64,000 nucleotides of DNA, taken from Sphaerisporangium rhizosphaerae. Lineage in GTDB: Bacteria; Actinomycetota; Actinomycetes; Streptosporangiales; Streptosporangiaceae. The number at the start of each line of letters is the position of its first letter. Positions within the stretch are counted from its first letter, which is position 1. The stretch lies in contig NZ_JBHTCG010000030.1 in the NCBI RefSeq assembly GCF_042665155.1, positions 1 through 64,000 of the forward strand, given 5' to 3'. The notes beneath the pieces were generated by a model. The model ran no database searches. It was not told the origin of the DNA and worked only from the letters and a program-made list of their open reading frames with translations. Positions 1 to 20,943 of this stretch are shown here, one piece after another. The translations under genes and the position numbers were made by a program.

Positions 1-3000
1 GCCGGCAGACCCGCCCCACGCCGGCCCAACGCCGCCGCATCGAACCGAGCCGGCACCACCAACGGCCGCCCCGCCACCACAGCCGCATCCAGCAGAGCCA
101 ACCCCTGACCCGCGGTCAACCCCACCAGCCCGGCAGACCGCATCCGCGCCTCATCACGCACACCGATCCGACCCGCCATCCCCCGTTCCTCCACCCACGG
201 CCCCCACGCCAGCGACACCCCCGGCAAACCAGCCGCCACCCGACCCACAACCAACGCATCCACCGCCGCATTGGCCGCCGCATAATTCCCCTGCCCGGCC
301 CCATCCACCACCCCGGCCAGCGAAGAAAACACCACAAACCGCGCCAGACCCCCACCACGCGTCAACTCATCCAAATACCACGCCGCATCCACCTTCGGCC
401 GCAGCACCGCCTCCACCCGACCAGCAGACAACGACGACACCACCCCGTCATCCACCACCCCCGCCGCATGCACCACCGCACACAACGGCCACACCTCACC
501 TATCCCACCCAGCAGCGCGCTGATGGCGTCCCGATCAGCCACATCACACGCGGCGACGGTGACCTCGGCACCCAACTCGGTCAGCTCATCACGCAACTCG
601 ACCGCCCCAGGAGCATCCAGACCCCGCCGCGAGACCAGCAACAGATGCCGCACCCCATGCACGACCACCAAATGCCGCGCCACCAACGCACCCAACCCAC
701 CGGTACCACCAGTGACCAACGTCGTCCCATCAACCGGCCAGGCCGCCACCGGCTTTTCACCGGCATCCTCACCATCCACCCGGCCGACCTCGCCGGGCGA
801 TGAGACTCCACCCTCCGGGTCGACAGAGTCCACATGCGACAACCGCGGCACCCACAACCCGCCGCCGCGCACCGCCACCTCCGGCTCACCACAAGCCAGT
901 GCAGCACGCACACCACCCGCGAAGCCGTCCTCACCACCATCGACGGCGGCCGGCACGGCACTCGCCGACGCCCCATCAGAACCGAGAGCGGCCCGCACGC
1001 CTTCCAGCGAACCCTCACCCGGCTCCAGATCGACCAACGTGATCCGGCCCGGCTCCTCCGACTGAGCGGCCCGCACCAGCCCCCACACCGCAGCCTGCGC
1101 CGGATCCGGAACCTCCCCATCGGCCACGACCACCGCACCCCGAGTCACCACCACTGCCGGCCGCGCGTCCGCCTCGGCCAACCAGCCGTGCAAGGCGGCC
1201 AGGACCGTACGCAGAGCGGTCCGTACTCGCTCGACCACATCACCAACGCCCTGGGCTCCGTCAGCAACGTCTGTGGGATCGATGACGAGCATGTCGCCGG
1301 TGGCCACCGCACCGAGGGGGGCCGACGCCGGCTCCAACTGCCGCCACGCCACTTCGAACACGGAAGGACGGTCGGTGACGGCGGCTCCACCCGATTGCGG
1401 GCGGCCCGGGGGGAACAGCCAGTAATGCCGCCGCTGGAAGGGGTAGGTGGGCAGATCCAGGTCACCAATACGGGCCCCGGCCGGTCCGGTCGTTCCGGTT
1501 CCGGTGGTCCAGGACGGCCAGGCGGTCCAGTCCACGCCGGTGCCACAGGTCCATGCCTGGCCCAGTCCGGCGACCAGTTGAGCGGTCTCGTCCCGGTCGC
1601 GGCGCAGCAACGCCACCACCGCGGGCTCACCGCCGTCGTAGCCGATCCCGCGCCCGCCATCAGCACCGCGGACCTCGGCATGGTCGCCGTCCCCGCCACC
1701 GGATTCGTCGAGGTGCCGGTCACCGGCGTTGTCGTGGTGGGCGAGGGTCTGCTCGATCATGGGCGCCAGCTGGGCGTCCGGGCCCGCCTCGATGAAGCAG
1801 CCGACCCCCTGCCCGCGCAGCGTGGTGACCACATCGGCGAACCGCACCGGGCGGTGCACATGCTCCACCCAGTAGCCGGGCTCGGTGATCTGCGACCCGG
1901 CCGGCTGGCCACTCACCCCCGACACCAGCGCCACAGTCGGCGAATGGAACACAAGCGACGCCGCCACCGCGGCGAACTCCTCCAGCATCGGCTCCATCAA
2001 CGGCGAATGGAACGCATGCGACACCCGCAACCGCCGGGTGCGATACCCCTGGTTCCGCGCCCATTCCACGACCTGTTCCACCTGATCGCCGGCGCCGGAG
2101 ACCACCACCGAGCCGGGTGCGTTGATCGCCGCCACGGCCACCCGGCCGTGGCCGGCCAGGACCGAGACGATCTGCTCTTCACCGCAGCCGATCGCCGCCA
2201 TCGCACCACCGGACGGCAACCCCTGCATCAACCGGCCACGAGCAGCCACCAACCGGCACGCGTCCGCCAACTCCAACACCCCGGCCACATGCGCCGCGGT
2301 GATCTCCCCCAGCGAATGCCCGGCCACATAGTCGGGCCGCACCCCGAACGACTCCAACAGCCGGAACAACGCCGTCTCCACCACGAACAACCCGGCCTGA
2401 GCGAACACCGTCTGATCCAGCACCCCACCAGCAGGCTCAGAACCAGACCCAGTACCGGTCTGACCGGTCTGACCGGTGTGGCCGCCCTGGCCGAGGATGA
2501 TCTCCCGCAGGCTCACGCCACCGGCCAGGCCGCTCACCACGCCGGCACCGTCGGCGGCGGTGAGCTCGGCCTCCAGCAGCGCGCAGGCCTCATCGAAAGC
2601 GCGGGCGAACACCGGGAAGGCCGCATACAACTCCCGGCCCATCCCAAGCCGCTGAGCACCCTGACCGGAGAACACCACCGCCACCCGGCCCGACCGCACC
2701 CGACCCACCACCGAGGACGGCTCCAACTCCCCGGCCGCCAGCGCCCGCAGCCGGGCCAGCAGACCCTCGCGGTCCGCCGTCGCGACCGGCACCACCACTC
2801 GATGCTCCAGGCCGGCCCTTCGGGTCAACCCGACGGCCACATCGAGCACATCGGCCTCGTCGTGCTCGGCCATGAACCCGGCCAGCCGACCGGCCTGCGC
2901 CCGCAGCGCCGCCTCGCTCTTGGCCGACACCACCACAGGCACCACAGGCACCGACGGCGCCGGCGCGGCTGTGCCTTCCGTTCCAGCCGGAACGGGCGAC

Positions 3001-4445
3001 CTCTCCCCGGCCAACGATCCTTCGACGGCAGGCGCGGCGGTGCCGAGGGCCGACGGCTCCTCGACGGGCGGCTCTTCCAGGATCACGTGCGCGTTGGTGC
3101 CGCTGAAGCCGAACGACGACACCCCCGCCCGGCGCGGCCGGCCCTCGACCCGCGGCCACCGCCGGGCCTCGGTCAGCAGCTCCACCGCCCCACCGGACCA
3201 GTCCACCTTCGATGAGGGCGCGTCCACGTGCAACGTCCTGGGCAACAACCCGTGCCGCATCGCCAGGACCATCTTGATCACACCGGCCACCCCGGCCGCC
3301 GCCTGGGTATGCCCAAGGTTGGACTTCACCGACCCCAGCCACAACGGCGACCGCCGACCCCGGCCATAGGCGGCCAGCAACGCCTGCGCCTCGATCGGAT
3401 CGCCCAGCGCCGTCCCCGTACCGTGCGCTTCGACCACATCCACATCCGCGGCCATCAACCCGGCGGCCGCCAGCGCCTGCAGGATCACCCGCTCCTGGGA
3501 GGGACCATTCGGCGCCGTCAACCCGTTGGAGGCGCCGTCCTGGTTCACCGCCGAACCACGCAACACCGCCAGCACCCGATGCCCACGACGACGCGCCTCC
3601 GACAGCCGCTCCACCACCAGCACGCCGACGCCCTCGCCCCAGGCGGTGCCGTCCGCGGCGTCGGCGAACGCCTTCACCCGTGCGTCCGGGGCCAGCCCCC
3701 GCTGCCGGGCGAACTCGGTGAACGTCTCCGGCGTGGCCATCACCGTGACCCCACCGACCAGCGCCAGGTCACACTCCCCCGTACGCAGCGCCTGCGCCGC
3801 CAGGTGCAACGCCACCAGCGACGACGAGCACGCCGTGTCCACCGACACCGCCGGCCCCTCCAGGCCGAACGCGTACGCCACCCGCCCGGACACCACACTG
3901 CCGTGCGATCCGGTGCTGAGCAGGCCCTCGGCCTCGGGCACATCCCGGCCGTAGCCGATCGCGTAGTCCGGGGCCATCACCCCGACATAGACCCCGGTGC
4001 GGCTGCGCCGCAGGCCGGACGGGTCGACGCCGGCGTGCTCCAGTGCCTCCCAGGAGGTCTCCAGGATGAGCCGTTGCTGCGGGTCGGTGGCGGTCGCCTC
4101 GCGCGGGCTCATCCCGAAGAAGTCGGCGTCGAACCGGCCGGAGCCTTCCAGGAACCCGCCGCGGTTCACGTAGCTGGTTCCGGGGCGGATCAGCTCCGGA
4201 TCGTAGAGCGCGTCCAGATCCCAGCCCCGGTCGGTGGGGAAGCCGGAGATGCCTTCCCGCTCCGCGGCCACCAGGGTCCACAGCTCCTCCGGGGTGGTCA
4301 CCCCGCCCGGGTAACGGCAGGCCATGCCGACGATCGCTATCGGTTCCCGGGCTCGCTCCGTCACATCGCGGAGCTGCCGCCGGGTTTCCTGGAGATCCGC
4401 GGTGGCCCTGCGCAGGTAGTCACGCAGCCGGTCGTCGCCAGACAT
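1..4445 (-). CDS. Type I polyketide synthase, KS-AT-KR module (3' end outside window)
   Basis: This is the next PKS after the 4032-residue protein; about 1480 codons are visible, from the ATG at 4445 to the left edge. An N-terminal coiled docking segment (MSGDDRLRDYLRRATADLQE) is followed by a ketosynthase (DTACSSS near 3840, VEAHGTGT, KSNLGHTQAAAG). The acyltransferase has GHSLGE near 2310 and HAFH near 2010, the malonyl-CoA signature. After the post-AT motif (LPTYPFQRRHYW) the sequence passes to a ketoreductase with no dehydratase: NADPH motif TGGTGGLG near 710, VDD in the B-type LDD position, and catalytic Ser and Tyr near 320 and 280. The module should therefore extend with malonate and leave a beta-hydroxyl. 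The ACP and any later modules lie beyond the edge. Its KS and AT DNA is almost identical in stretches to that of the upstream PKS. Confidence 0.95.
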   Translation of the reverse strand, partial: MSGDDRLRDYLRRATADLQETRRQLRDVTERAREPIAIVGMACRYPGGVTTPEELWTLVAAEREGISGFPTDRGWDLDALYDPELIRPGTSYVNRGGFLEGSGRFDADFFGMSPREATATDPQQRLILETSWEALEHAGVDPSGLRRSRTGVYVGVMAPDYAIGYGRDVPEAEGLLSTGSHGSVVSGRVAYAFGLEGPAVSVDTACSSSLVALHLAAQALRTGECDLALVGGVTVMATPETFTEFARQRGLAPDARVKAFADAADGTAWGEGVGVLVVERLSEARRRGHRVLAVLRGSAVNQDGASNGLTAPNGPSQERVILQALAAAGLMAADVDVVEAHGTGTALGDPIEAQALLAAYGRGRRSPLWLGSVKSNLGHTQAAAGVAGVIKMVLAMRHGLLPRTLHVDAPSSKVDWSGGAVELLTEARRWPRVEGRPRRAGVSSFGFSGTNAHVILEEPPVEEPSALGTAAPAVEGSLAGERSPVPAGTEGTAAPAPSVPVVPVVVSAKSEAALRAQAGRLAGFMAEHDEADVLDVAVGLTRRAGLEHRVVVPVATADREGLLARLRALAAGELEPSSVVGRVRSGRVAVVFSGQGAQRLGMGRELYAAFPVFARAFDEACALLEAELTAADGAGVVSGLAGGVSLREIILGQGGHTGQTGQTGTGSGSEPAGGVLDQTVFAQAGLFVVETALFRLLESFGVRPDYVAGHSLGEITAAHVAGVLELADACRLVAARGRLMQGLPSGGAMAAIGCGEEQIVSVLAGHGRVAVAAINAPGSVVVSGAGDQVEQVVEWARNQGYRTRRLRVSHAFHSPLMEPMLEEFAAVAASLVFHSPTVALVSGVSGQPAGSQITEPGYWVEHVHRPVRFADVVTTLRGQGVGCFIEAGPDAQLAPMIEQTLAHHDNAGDRHLDESGGGDGDHAEVRGADGGRGIGYDGGEPAVVALLRRDRDETAQLVAGLGQAWTCGTGVDWTAWPSWTTGTGTTGPAGARIGDLDLPTYPFQRRHYWLFPPGRPQSGGAAVTDRPSVFEVAWRQLEPASAPLGAVATGDMLVIDPTDVADGAQGVGDVVERVRTALRTVLAALHGWLAEADARPAVVVTRGAVVVADGEVPDPAQAAVWGLVRAAQSEEPGRITLVDLEPGEGSLEGVRAALGSDGASASAVPAAVDGGEDGFAGGVRAALACGEPEVAVRGGGLWVPRLSHVDSVDPEGGVSSPGEVGRVDGEDAGEKPVAAWPVDGTTLVTGGTGGLGALVARHLVVVHGVRHLLLVSRRGLDAPGAVELRDELTELGAEVTVAACDVADRDAISALLGGIGEVWPLCAVVHAAGVVDDGVVSSLSAGRVEAVLRPKVDAAWYLDELTRGGGLARFVVFSSLAGVVDGAGQGNYAAANAAVDALVVGRVAAGLPGVSLAWGPWVEERGMAGRIGVRDEARMRSAGLVGLTAGQGLALLDAAVVAGRPLVVPARFDAAALGRRGAGLP

Positions 4446-4461
4446 GAGTCATCTCCCCCGT

Positions 4462-16560
<12,099 letters not shown>

Positions 16561-16580
16561 TACCAACCTAGGATTAATAG

Positions 16581-16650
16581 GAGCGTTGAGCTCGCCAGGC
16601 TTGATGGTTCAGGAATAGTAGAAGCGTTCGCTCGCCGGGCTTGATGGTTC
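16581..16650 (-). repeat. Two-copy direct repeat upstream of the PKS gene
   Basis: Two 30-bp copies with a 40-bp period (16581-16610 and 16621-16650) share the string ctcgccnggcttgatggttc and differ at only a few positions. They lie 21-90 bp upstream of the PKS start, so they would fall in the leader or promoter. Their role is unknown: a regulator site and a duplicated leader element are both possible. Confidence 0.85.
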
Positions 16651-16700
16651 CACCCATTCGGCGCCGCCACCAAACTACGAAACGTTCGGAGTCCGACTAA

Positions 16701-16716
16701 CCCCTAGCACCCCCTA
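16701..16716 (-). promoter_or_regulatory. Candidate pathway-regulator site upstream of the PKS
   Basis: The plus strand reads CCCCTAGCACCCCCTA, that is, two TAGGGG motifs facing the PKS about 145 bp upstream of its start. It overlaps the stop codon of the adenylating-enzyme gene. The same 13-bp core (CCCCTAGYACCCC) recurs before the acyltransferase gene at 19604. Assignment to the cluster's LuxR-type regulator is inference. Confidence 0.45.
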
Positions 16717-18267
16717 AGACCAATTGTTGTCGGCCCGTATCAGTTCGCCGGCGCGCGCGGTGAGCGCCTTTCTGTCCACCTTGCGGTTGGCGTTGAGGGG
16801 AAGTTCGTCGAGGTGGTGATATCGCTTGGGCACCATGCCGTGCGGCAGCGTGCGGCGCAGCCGGTTGGCCAGCTCGACCGGCGGACGCGCCTCGCCGGTG
16901 TAGAACACCACCAGCTCCACGCCGGCCGCGCCGTCGACCCCTACCGCGGCCGCCTCGGCCACCCCGTCTCCGGCGGCCAGCAGCGCGTGCTCGATCTCCG
17001 CCGGCTCCACCCGCCAGCCCTGCACCTGCACCTGGGCGTCCCGCCGGCCCAGGTAGCACAGCTCGTCCCCGGGGAGCCGCCGCACCCGGTCGCCGGTGCG
17101 GTACCAGGTGTGCCCCTCGTGCTCCAGGAAGCGGCCCGCGCCGTCCTGCGGATCCAGGTACCCGGGGGTGAGCTGCGGCCCGGTGACGCACAGCTCCCCC
17201 TCCGCCTCCTCGGTCGGCCGGCCGTCCTCGGTGGCGAGCAGGATGCGGTGTCCGGGGTGCACGGCGCCGATCGGCACGACGCCGTTGGCCGCGACCTTCG
17301 CGGATCGTTCCGGCGACCAGCGGTGACCCGTGATGGTCACGGTCAGCTCGGTCGGCCCGTACAGGTTCTCCACCGTGGAGAACGGCGCCGCGCGGGTCCA
17401 GTCCTCGACGTCCTGGCAGCGCAGCGCCTCTCCGGCGAAGAAGCTCCACCGCAGGCCCGGCAGCGTGTCCGGCCGCAGGGCGCCGAGCCGGCGGGCCAGG
17501 CTGATGCCGCTGGGCGTGGAGAACCACACCGTCACCCGGTGACGCTCCAGGAAGGCGGGCAGGTCGGCGTGGCCGCGCGGGGGCACCGGCACCGCCGCGG
17601 CCCCCGCGCCCCAGGCGCAGAACAGGTCGAAGATGGCGCAGTCGAAGGTCAGGTCGAAGGTCTGCGAGAAGGCGTCGCCGGGGCCGAAGTCGTAGCGTCC
17701 GTCCAGCACGCCGAAGTAGTGGTGCAGGTTGCCGTGGGTGAGCACCACGCCCTTGGGCCGCCCGGTCGAGCCGGAGGTGAACAGGATGTAGGCGCGGGCC
17801 TCGGGCGGCACCGCGAGCGGTTCGGCCGGCGCGTGCGCGGCCGCCACGGGAATCCCCCCTTCGCCGCCCCCCTGGGGCAGCAACGCGGCCCCTCGGTAAC
17901 CGCGTTCCCGCAGCTCGGGCAGCAGGGCGGCGCCGCGCGCGTCGGCGATCACGGCGGTGACGCCGGCCGCCTCGGCCATCCGCGCCGTCCGGTCGGGCGG
18001 GAAGCCGACGTGCAGCGGCACCACCGTCGCCCCGGCGTACAGCGCCGCGAGCACCCCGGCGTAGGCCGTGGTCCCCTTCTCCGCGAGTACCCCTATCGGG
18101 CCCGTGACGCCGCTGTGGAGCAGTGACCCGGCCCAGGTGAGGGCGAGCTCGTGCAACTCCTCGAAGGTGACCGTGCGGTCGCCGAGGCGAAGCGCCGCAC
18201 CGCGCGGCGCGGCGGCCAGTCCGCCCAGAAATCGCCCGTGGAGGTTCCGGTGAATATCTCCGCCCAT
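16714..18267 (-). CDS. Stand-alone amino acid adenylation enzyme (VinM-like aminoacyl-ACP ligase)
   Basis: 517 residues from the ATG at 18267, with GGGGGA just upstream. It is a free adenylation domain without a carrier domain. Core motifs are visible: A3 FTSGSTGRPKG near residue 160, A4-like FDLTFDCAIFDLF near 200, NLYGPTE near 304, YRTGD near 390, the GRRDAQVQVQGWR hinge near 405, and the A10 lysine in NANRKVDRK near 498. In the vicenistatin pathway VinM belongs to the D-alanyl-carrier-protein-ligase-like group. It attaches an alanine to the beta-aminoacyl carrier protein as a temporary amino-group cap, and the cap is removed later by a peptidase. The neighbouring ACP, acyltransferase and peptidase genes support that role. 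The alternative is the VinN role (loading methylaspartate); the sequence alone does not settle the substrate. It diverges from the ACP gene across only 39 bp. Confidence 0.85.
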   Translation of the reverse strand: MGGDIHRNLHGRFLGGLAAAPRGAALRLGDRTVTFEELHELALTWAGSLLHSGVTGPIGVLAEKGTTAYAGVLAALYAGATVVPLHVGFPPDRTARMAEAAGVTAVIADARGAALLPELRERGYRGAALLPQGGGEGGIPVAAAHAPAEPLAVPPEARAYILFTSGSTGRPKGVVLTHGNLHHYFGVLDGRYDFGPGDAFSQTFDLTFDCAIFDLFCAWGAGAAAVPVPPRGHADLPAFLERHRVTVWFSTPSGISLARRLGALRPDTLPGLRWSFFAGEALRCQDVEDWTRAAPFSTVENLYGPTELTVTITGHRWSPERSAKVAANGVVPIGAVHPGHRILLATEDGRPTEEAEGELCVTGPQLTPGYLDPQDGAGRFLEHEGHTWYRTGDRVRRLPGDELCYLGRRDAQVQVQGWRVEPAEIEHALLAAGDGVAEAAAVGVDGAAGVELVVFYTGEARPPVELANRLRRTLPHGMVPKRYHHLDELPLNANRKVDRKALTARAGELIRADNNWS

Positions 18268-18306
18268 TTCTTTCCCCCAGCGCGAGTTATAGGCATAATC
18301 AAAGGC
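18268..18306. promoter_or_regulatory. 39-bp divergent promoter between adenylating enzyme and ACP
   Basis: The two divergent starts are only 39 bp apart. On the plus strand CATAAT ends 7-8 bp before the ACP ATG, so that transcript would be leaderless or nearly so. On the minus strand CTATAA lies upstream of GGGGGA and the ATG of the adenylating enzyme. The two -10 elements overlap, so the promoters probably compete or share control. Confidence 0.5.
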
Positions 18307-18552
18307 ATGTGGGACAAACAGTTTGAGGCGCTGCTGCGGCCCCGCCTTCCCTTGCTGTCTTCCGGCGATGTGCTCACCGCGGACACCGACCTCCGGGAAT
18401 TCGGTCTGGATTCCATGGGCGCGGTGGAACTGTTGAGCGCACTGGAAGCCGACTACTCCGTACAGTTCGACGAGGAGGCGCTCGTCCTGGACACCTTCAC
18501 CACTCCGGGGGCCTTGTGGGCGGCGCTCAGCGCGGCCCGTCCGACCCTCTGA
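18307..18552 (+). CDS. Discrete acyl carrier protein (VinL-like)
   Basis: 81 residues starting MWDKQFEALL. The phosphopantetheine Ser is Ser36 in the motif FGLDSMGAVELL, and predicted ACP helices flank it. In beta-amino-acid starter pathways such a free-standing ACP holds the amino acid while it is decarboxylated, capped and passed to the PKS. It is the only plus-strand gene inside the minus-strand cluster block. It lies between the adenylating enzyme (divergent) and the acyltransferase (convergent, ends 10 bp away), both expected partners of the carrier. Confidence 0.92.
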   Translation: MWDKQFEALLRPRLPLLSSGDVLTADTDLREFGLDSMGAVELLSALEADYSVQFDEEALVLDTFTTPGALWAALSAARPTL

Positions 18553-18562
18553 GTCCGCCGGG

Positions 18563-19567
18563 TCACCCCGCCGCCGAGCCACGCTCCGCACCGGCTTCTC
18601 CGCCGCGCGACGAGCGGGGCTCGGCATCGCGAGCCCCTGCGGCGAGGAGCGGCCGCTTCGGGCCGACCGGCACCACCTCGAAGTTCCGTGTGGTGGCCGG
18701 CACCCGGCCGAACAGGGCGTCCGGCCCGGCCACGCAGACCGTGCGCACTCCCTGGGCGCGCAACGCCTCGACCGTCCCCGGCCAGTGCATCTGCCGGACG
18801 AAGCCGTCCAGGAGCAGGTTCCGCACCTGCTGCCCGGTGGTCAGCAGCGACCCGTCGTGGTCGGAGACCACCGGCACCCGCGGCTCGGCGAACTCCAGCT
18901 CGTCCAGAACCTCCTTCTCCGCGCGTTCCCGCAGCCGGGCGAAGGACGGGGAGTGCATCGGCGGCCGCATCGTGTACAGCGACAGCCCGCCCGCGGCGCG
19001 GATCGCCTTCTCCAGCTTCGGCAGATCGTCCGCCGAGAGCGTGACCATGAAGAAGTCCCTGTCCACGCGGCAGGCCACGTCCGCGACGCGGCCCCGCGCG
19101 GTCAGCTCGCCCAGCAGCTCCTCTGCCACCGCCGGATCCACCCGGACGAACGAGTGGGTGACCAGGCTCCGGTGTTCCCGGCTGAAGTAGTCCGCCACGC
19201 ACCGGGCCAGCCGGGCGGTCACCCACACCGCGTCGGCGAAGCCCAGCGAGCCCACGTAGGCGGCGGCCACCTTGCCCCCGAAGCTCGGCCCGGTGCACAG
19301 CCCCGGGCGGGCGGGCAGCGCCTCACGCTCGGCCCATTCGGCCAGAGCCAGGCAGGTGACCAGGAAGGCCACCTGGGCGTACTCGGAGTAGTCGCCGTCC
19401 GCGCGGCGGAACCGGTCCAGCACCGGGTAGCCGAGCGCCTCGTCGGCCTCGGCGAACAGCCGCCACGCCAGCGGCACCTCGGTGGCGAGCCGCTCGATGT
19501 CGGCGCATCCGGTCGGCCCCATCCCTGGAAAAACCATCGCGATCTCGTGGCTCAATGCGTTATCCAC
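18563..19567 (-). CDS. Discrete acyltransferase for starter transfer to PKS (VinK-like)
   Basis: 334 residues of the malonyltransferase fold, not embedded in a PKS. The nucleophile is Ser95 in CTGPSFGGK, where Pro replaces the His of the usual GHSxG. The catalytic His is probably His205 in RPPMHSPSF. The N-terminal MVFPGMG corresponds to the FPGQG motif of the family. VinK moves the capped dipeptidyl starter from the free ACP to the loading ACP of the PKS; the same task is inferred here from the flanking ACP, adenylating enzyme and peptidase. The start is uncertain: a GTG at 19567 with a poor ribosome site, or the ATG of MVFPGMG ten codons later. A candidate regulator site lies about 40 bp upstream. 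Confidence 0.85.
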   Translation of the reverse strand: MDNALSHEIAMVFPGMGPTGCADIERLATEVPLAWRLFAEADEALGYPVLDRFRRADGDYSEYAQVAFLVTCLALAEWAEREALPARPGLCTGPSFGGKVAAAYVGSLGFADAVWVTARLARCVADYFSREHRSLVTHSFVRVDPAVAEELLGELTARGRVADVACRVDRDFFMVTLSADDLPKLEKAIRAAGGLSLYTMRPPMHSPSFARLRERAEKEVLDELEFAEPRVPVVSDHDGSLLTTGQQVRNLLLDGFVRQMHWPGTVEALRAQGVRTVCVAGPDALFGRVPATTRNFEVVPVGPKRPLLAAGARDAEPRSSRGGEAGAERGSAAG

Positions 19568-19603
19568 CAGGGCACGCTAACCGCGGCCGCCCGGACAGAC
19601 CCA

Positions 19604-19617
19604 CCCCTAGTACCCCT
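19604..19617 (-). promoter_or_regulatory. Candidate pathway-regulator site upstream of the acyltransferase
   Basis: CCCCTAGTACCCCT on the plus strand is the closest match to the site before the PKS at 16701. It sits 37-50 bp before the GTG. A TAGCGT -10-like element follows about 24 bp downstream of the TAGGGG, a spacing similar to that at the PKS site (TAGTTT). Activator binding near -45 is the inferred role. Confidence 0.45.
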
Positions 19618-19685
19618 CATCGTGGTCCGACCGGCCCCACCATCCGCGCCCATCCCGGCGATCGTGTGCTCCAATGCGCCGGCGC

Positions 19686-20936
19686 TCACTCATGGCCGTC
19701 GTGCCTGCGCTGGACGTAGTGGAGCGCGTCCAGCAGTTCGGCCGAGCCCACCGGGCGGGAGCGGCGCCGCGCCACCAGCCCATCCAGCGGCAGCGCGCCG
19801 ACGTCCGCCCAGCGCAGCGCCCCGTCGCCGTCGATGTGGCTGCGCGCCGCGCCCCGGTTGTCCGGGTGCACGCAGTAGGGGATGTCCAGGTAACCCAGCT
19901 TGAACGCGCGCAACAGCGCCCGGCCCACGTCCGGGTGCAGCTCCAGCGTGGCCTCGACCAGCCGCCGCGCCTCGGCGTACACCTGCGAGTCGGTACGGCT
20001 CGGCGGCGGCACGGCGGGCCGCGCCGCGCGCGCCACCGTGCCGGCCAGCTCCAGCGCGGCCACGTTCTCCTCGATCGTGGGGATGCGCTGGGACTCCGCC
20101 TCGGTCTTGACGATGAGCCGCTCCGCTCCGGTGCGCACGGCCAGCTCGGCGGCGGCGGTCAGCAGCGACGCGGCGCCACGCGGAGTCTCGGGGTAGACCC
20201 CCATGTACGCGTAGACGACCACGTGCCGGCGCACGCCGGCGAGGAACTCCTCCGCCAGCGCGCGCAACGCGAGCACCGCCTCGATGTCCTGCTCCAGGCT
20301 GGTCTGCTGGGCGTAGCTCAGCGAGATGTCCCGCAGACCGTGGGCCTGGAAGAACAGCCCCTCCAGGACGCTGATCGCGACGAGCTGGCCGGGCGGGCAG
20401 AGCTGGCCCAGCAGGCAGCCGCCGAAGGTCTCCAGGTGCGGTTCCCGCCCCGCCGCCCGCCCACGGGTGGCCAGCAGCTCGCAGCCGCGGGCCCAGTGGT
20501 CGACCGCCTGGTTCAGCGGGATCCGGCTGTAGGGCAGGCAGTAGGAGACCGGGCCGCCCTCGGTGGCGTCCAGGCCGACGTCCAGCAACGCCTCGAAGAT
20601 CCTCCCGGGGTTGGCCGAACCGTGCCGCACCTGCACCGGGAAGGTGGCGTCCCGCACCCCGCGCAGCAACTCCTGGTTGGTCGCGAGGCCATGGCTGACC
20701 AAGGGGTACCCGTTGAGCGCGGCGCCGGAGACCAGCGCCGCGGCCGCCGAGTGCAGGTCGCCCACCCGGGTGTAGCTGTCCACGGTGATCGTCCCGGCGG
20801 TGGCCGCCCGGGCGCGTTTCGTGGCGAACAGCCCGGCGCGCATGGTCGCCACGTCGCCGAACCCCATCCGGGGCTGCACCACCAGCTCGCCGCTCGCGGC
20901 GGTGTCGGCCACGAAATCGCCGAATCCCGCGGCCAT
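19686..20936 (-). CDS. Glutamate mutase epsilon (catalytic) subunit
   Basis: 416 residues, MutE/GlmE family. Together with the sigma subunit this adenosylcobalamin-dependent enzyme rearranges L-glutamate to (2S,3S)-3-methylaspartate. The sequence has the TIM-barrel character and features expected of the family (PRMGFGDV, HGSANPGRIF, LETFGGCLLGQLCPPGQLVA, GLRDISLSYAQQ, VKTEAESQRIPT). It is shorter than the clostridial enzyme of about 480 residues. The ATG at 20936 lies 7 bp beyond the stop of the sigma gene. In macrolactam clusters such as vicenistatin (VinH/VinI) this pair supplies the precursor of the 3-amino-2-methylpropionate starter; the peptidase and glycosyltransferase genes upstream support a biosynthetic rather than catabolic role. 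Confidence 0.92.
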   Translation of the reverse strand: MAAGFGDFVADTAASGELVVQPRMGFGDVATMRAGLFATKRARAATAGTITVDSYTRVGDLHSAAAALVSGAALNGYPLVSHGLATNQELLRGVRDATFPVQVRHGSANPGRIFEALLDVGLDATEGGPVSYCLPYSRIPLNQAVDHWARGCELLATRGRAAGREPHLETFGGCLLGQLCPPGQLVAISVLEGLFFQAHGLRDISLSYAQQTSLEQDIEAVLALRALAEEFLAGVRRHVVVYAYMGVYPETPRGAASLLTAAAELAVRTGAERLIVKTEAESQRIPTIEENVAALELAGTVARAARPAVPPPSRTDSQVYAEARRLVEATLELHPDVGRALLRAFKLGYLDIPYCVHPDNRGAARSHIDGDGALRWADVGALPLDGLVARRRSRPVGSAELLDALHYVQRRHDGHE

Positions 20937-20943
20937 CGCGCGC

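Noticed and set aside
1145..1723. Possible dehydratase in the left-edge PKS module
   Set aside because: No HxxxGxxxxP motif follows the AT; the sequence passes from LPTYPFQRRHYW into the KR region.
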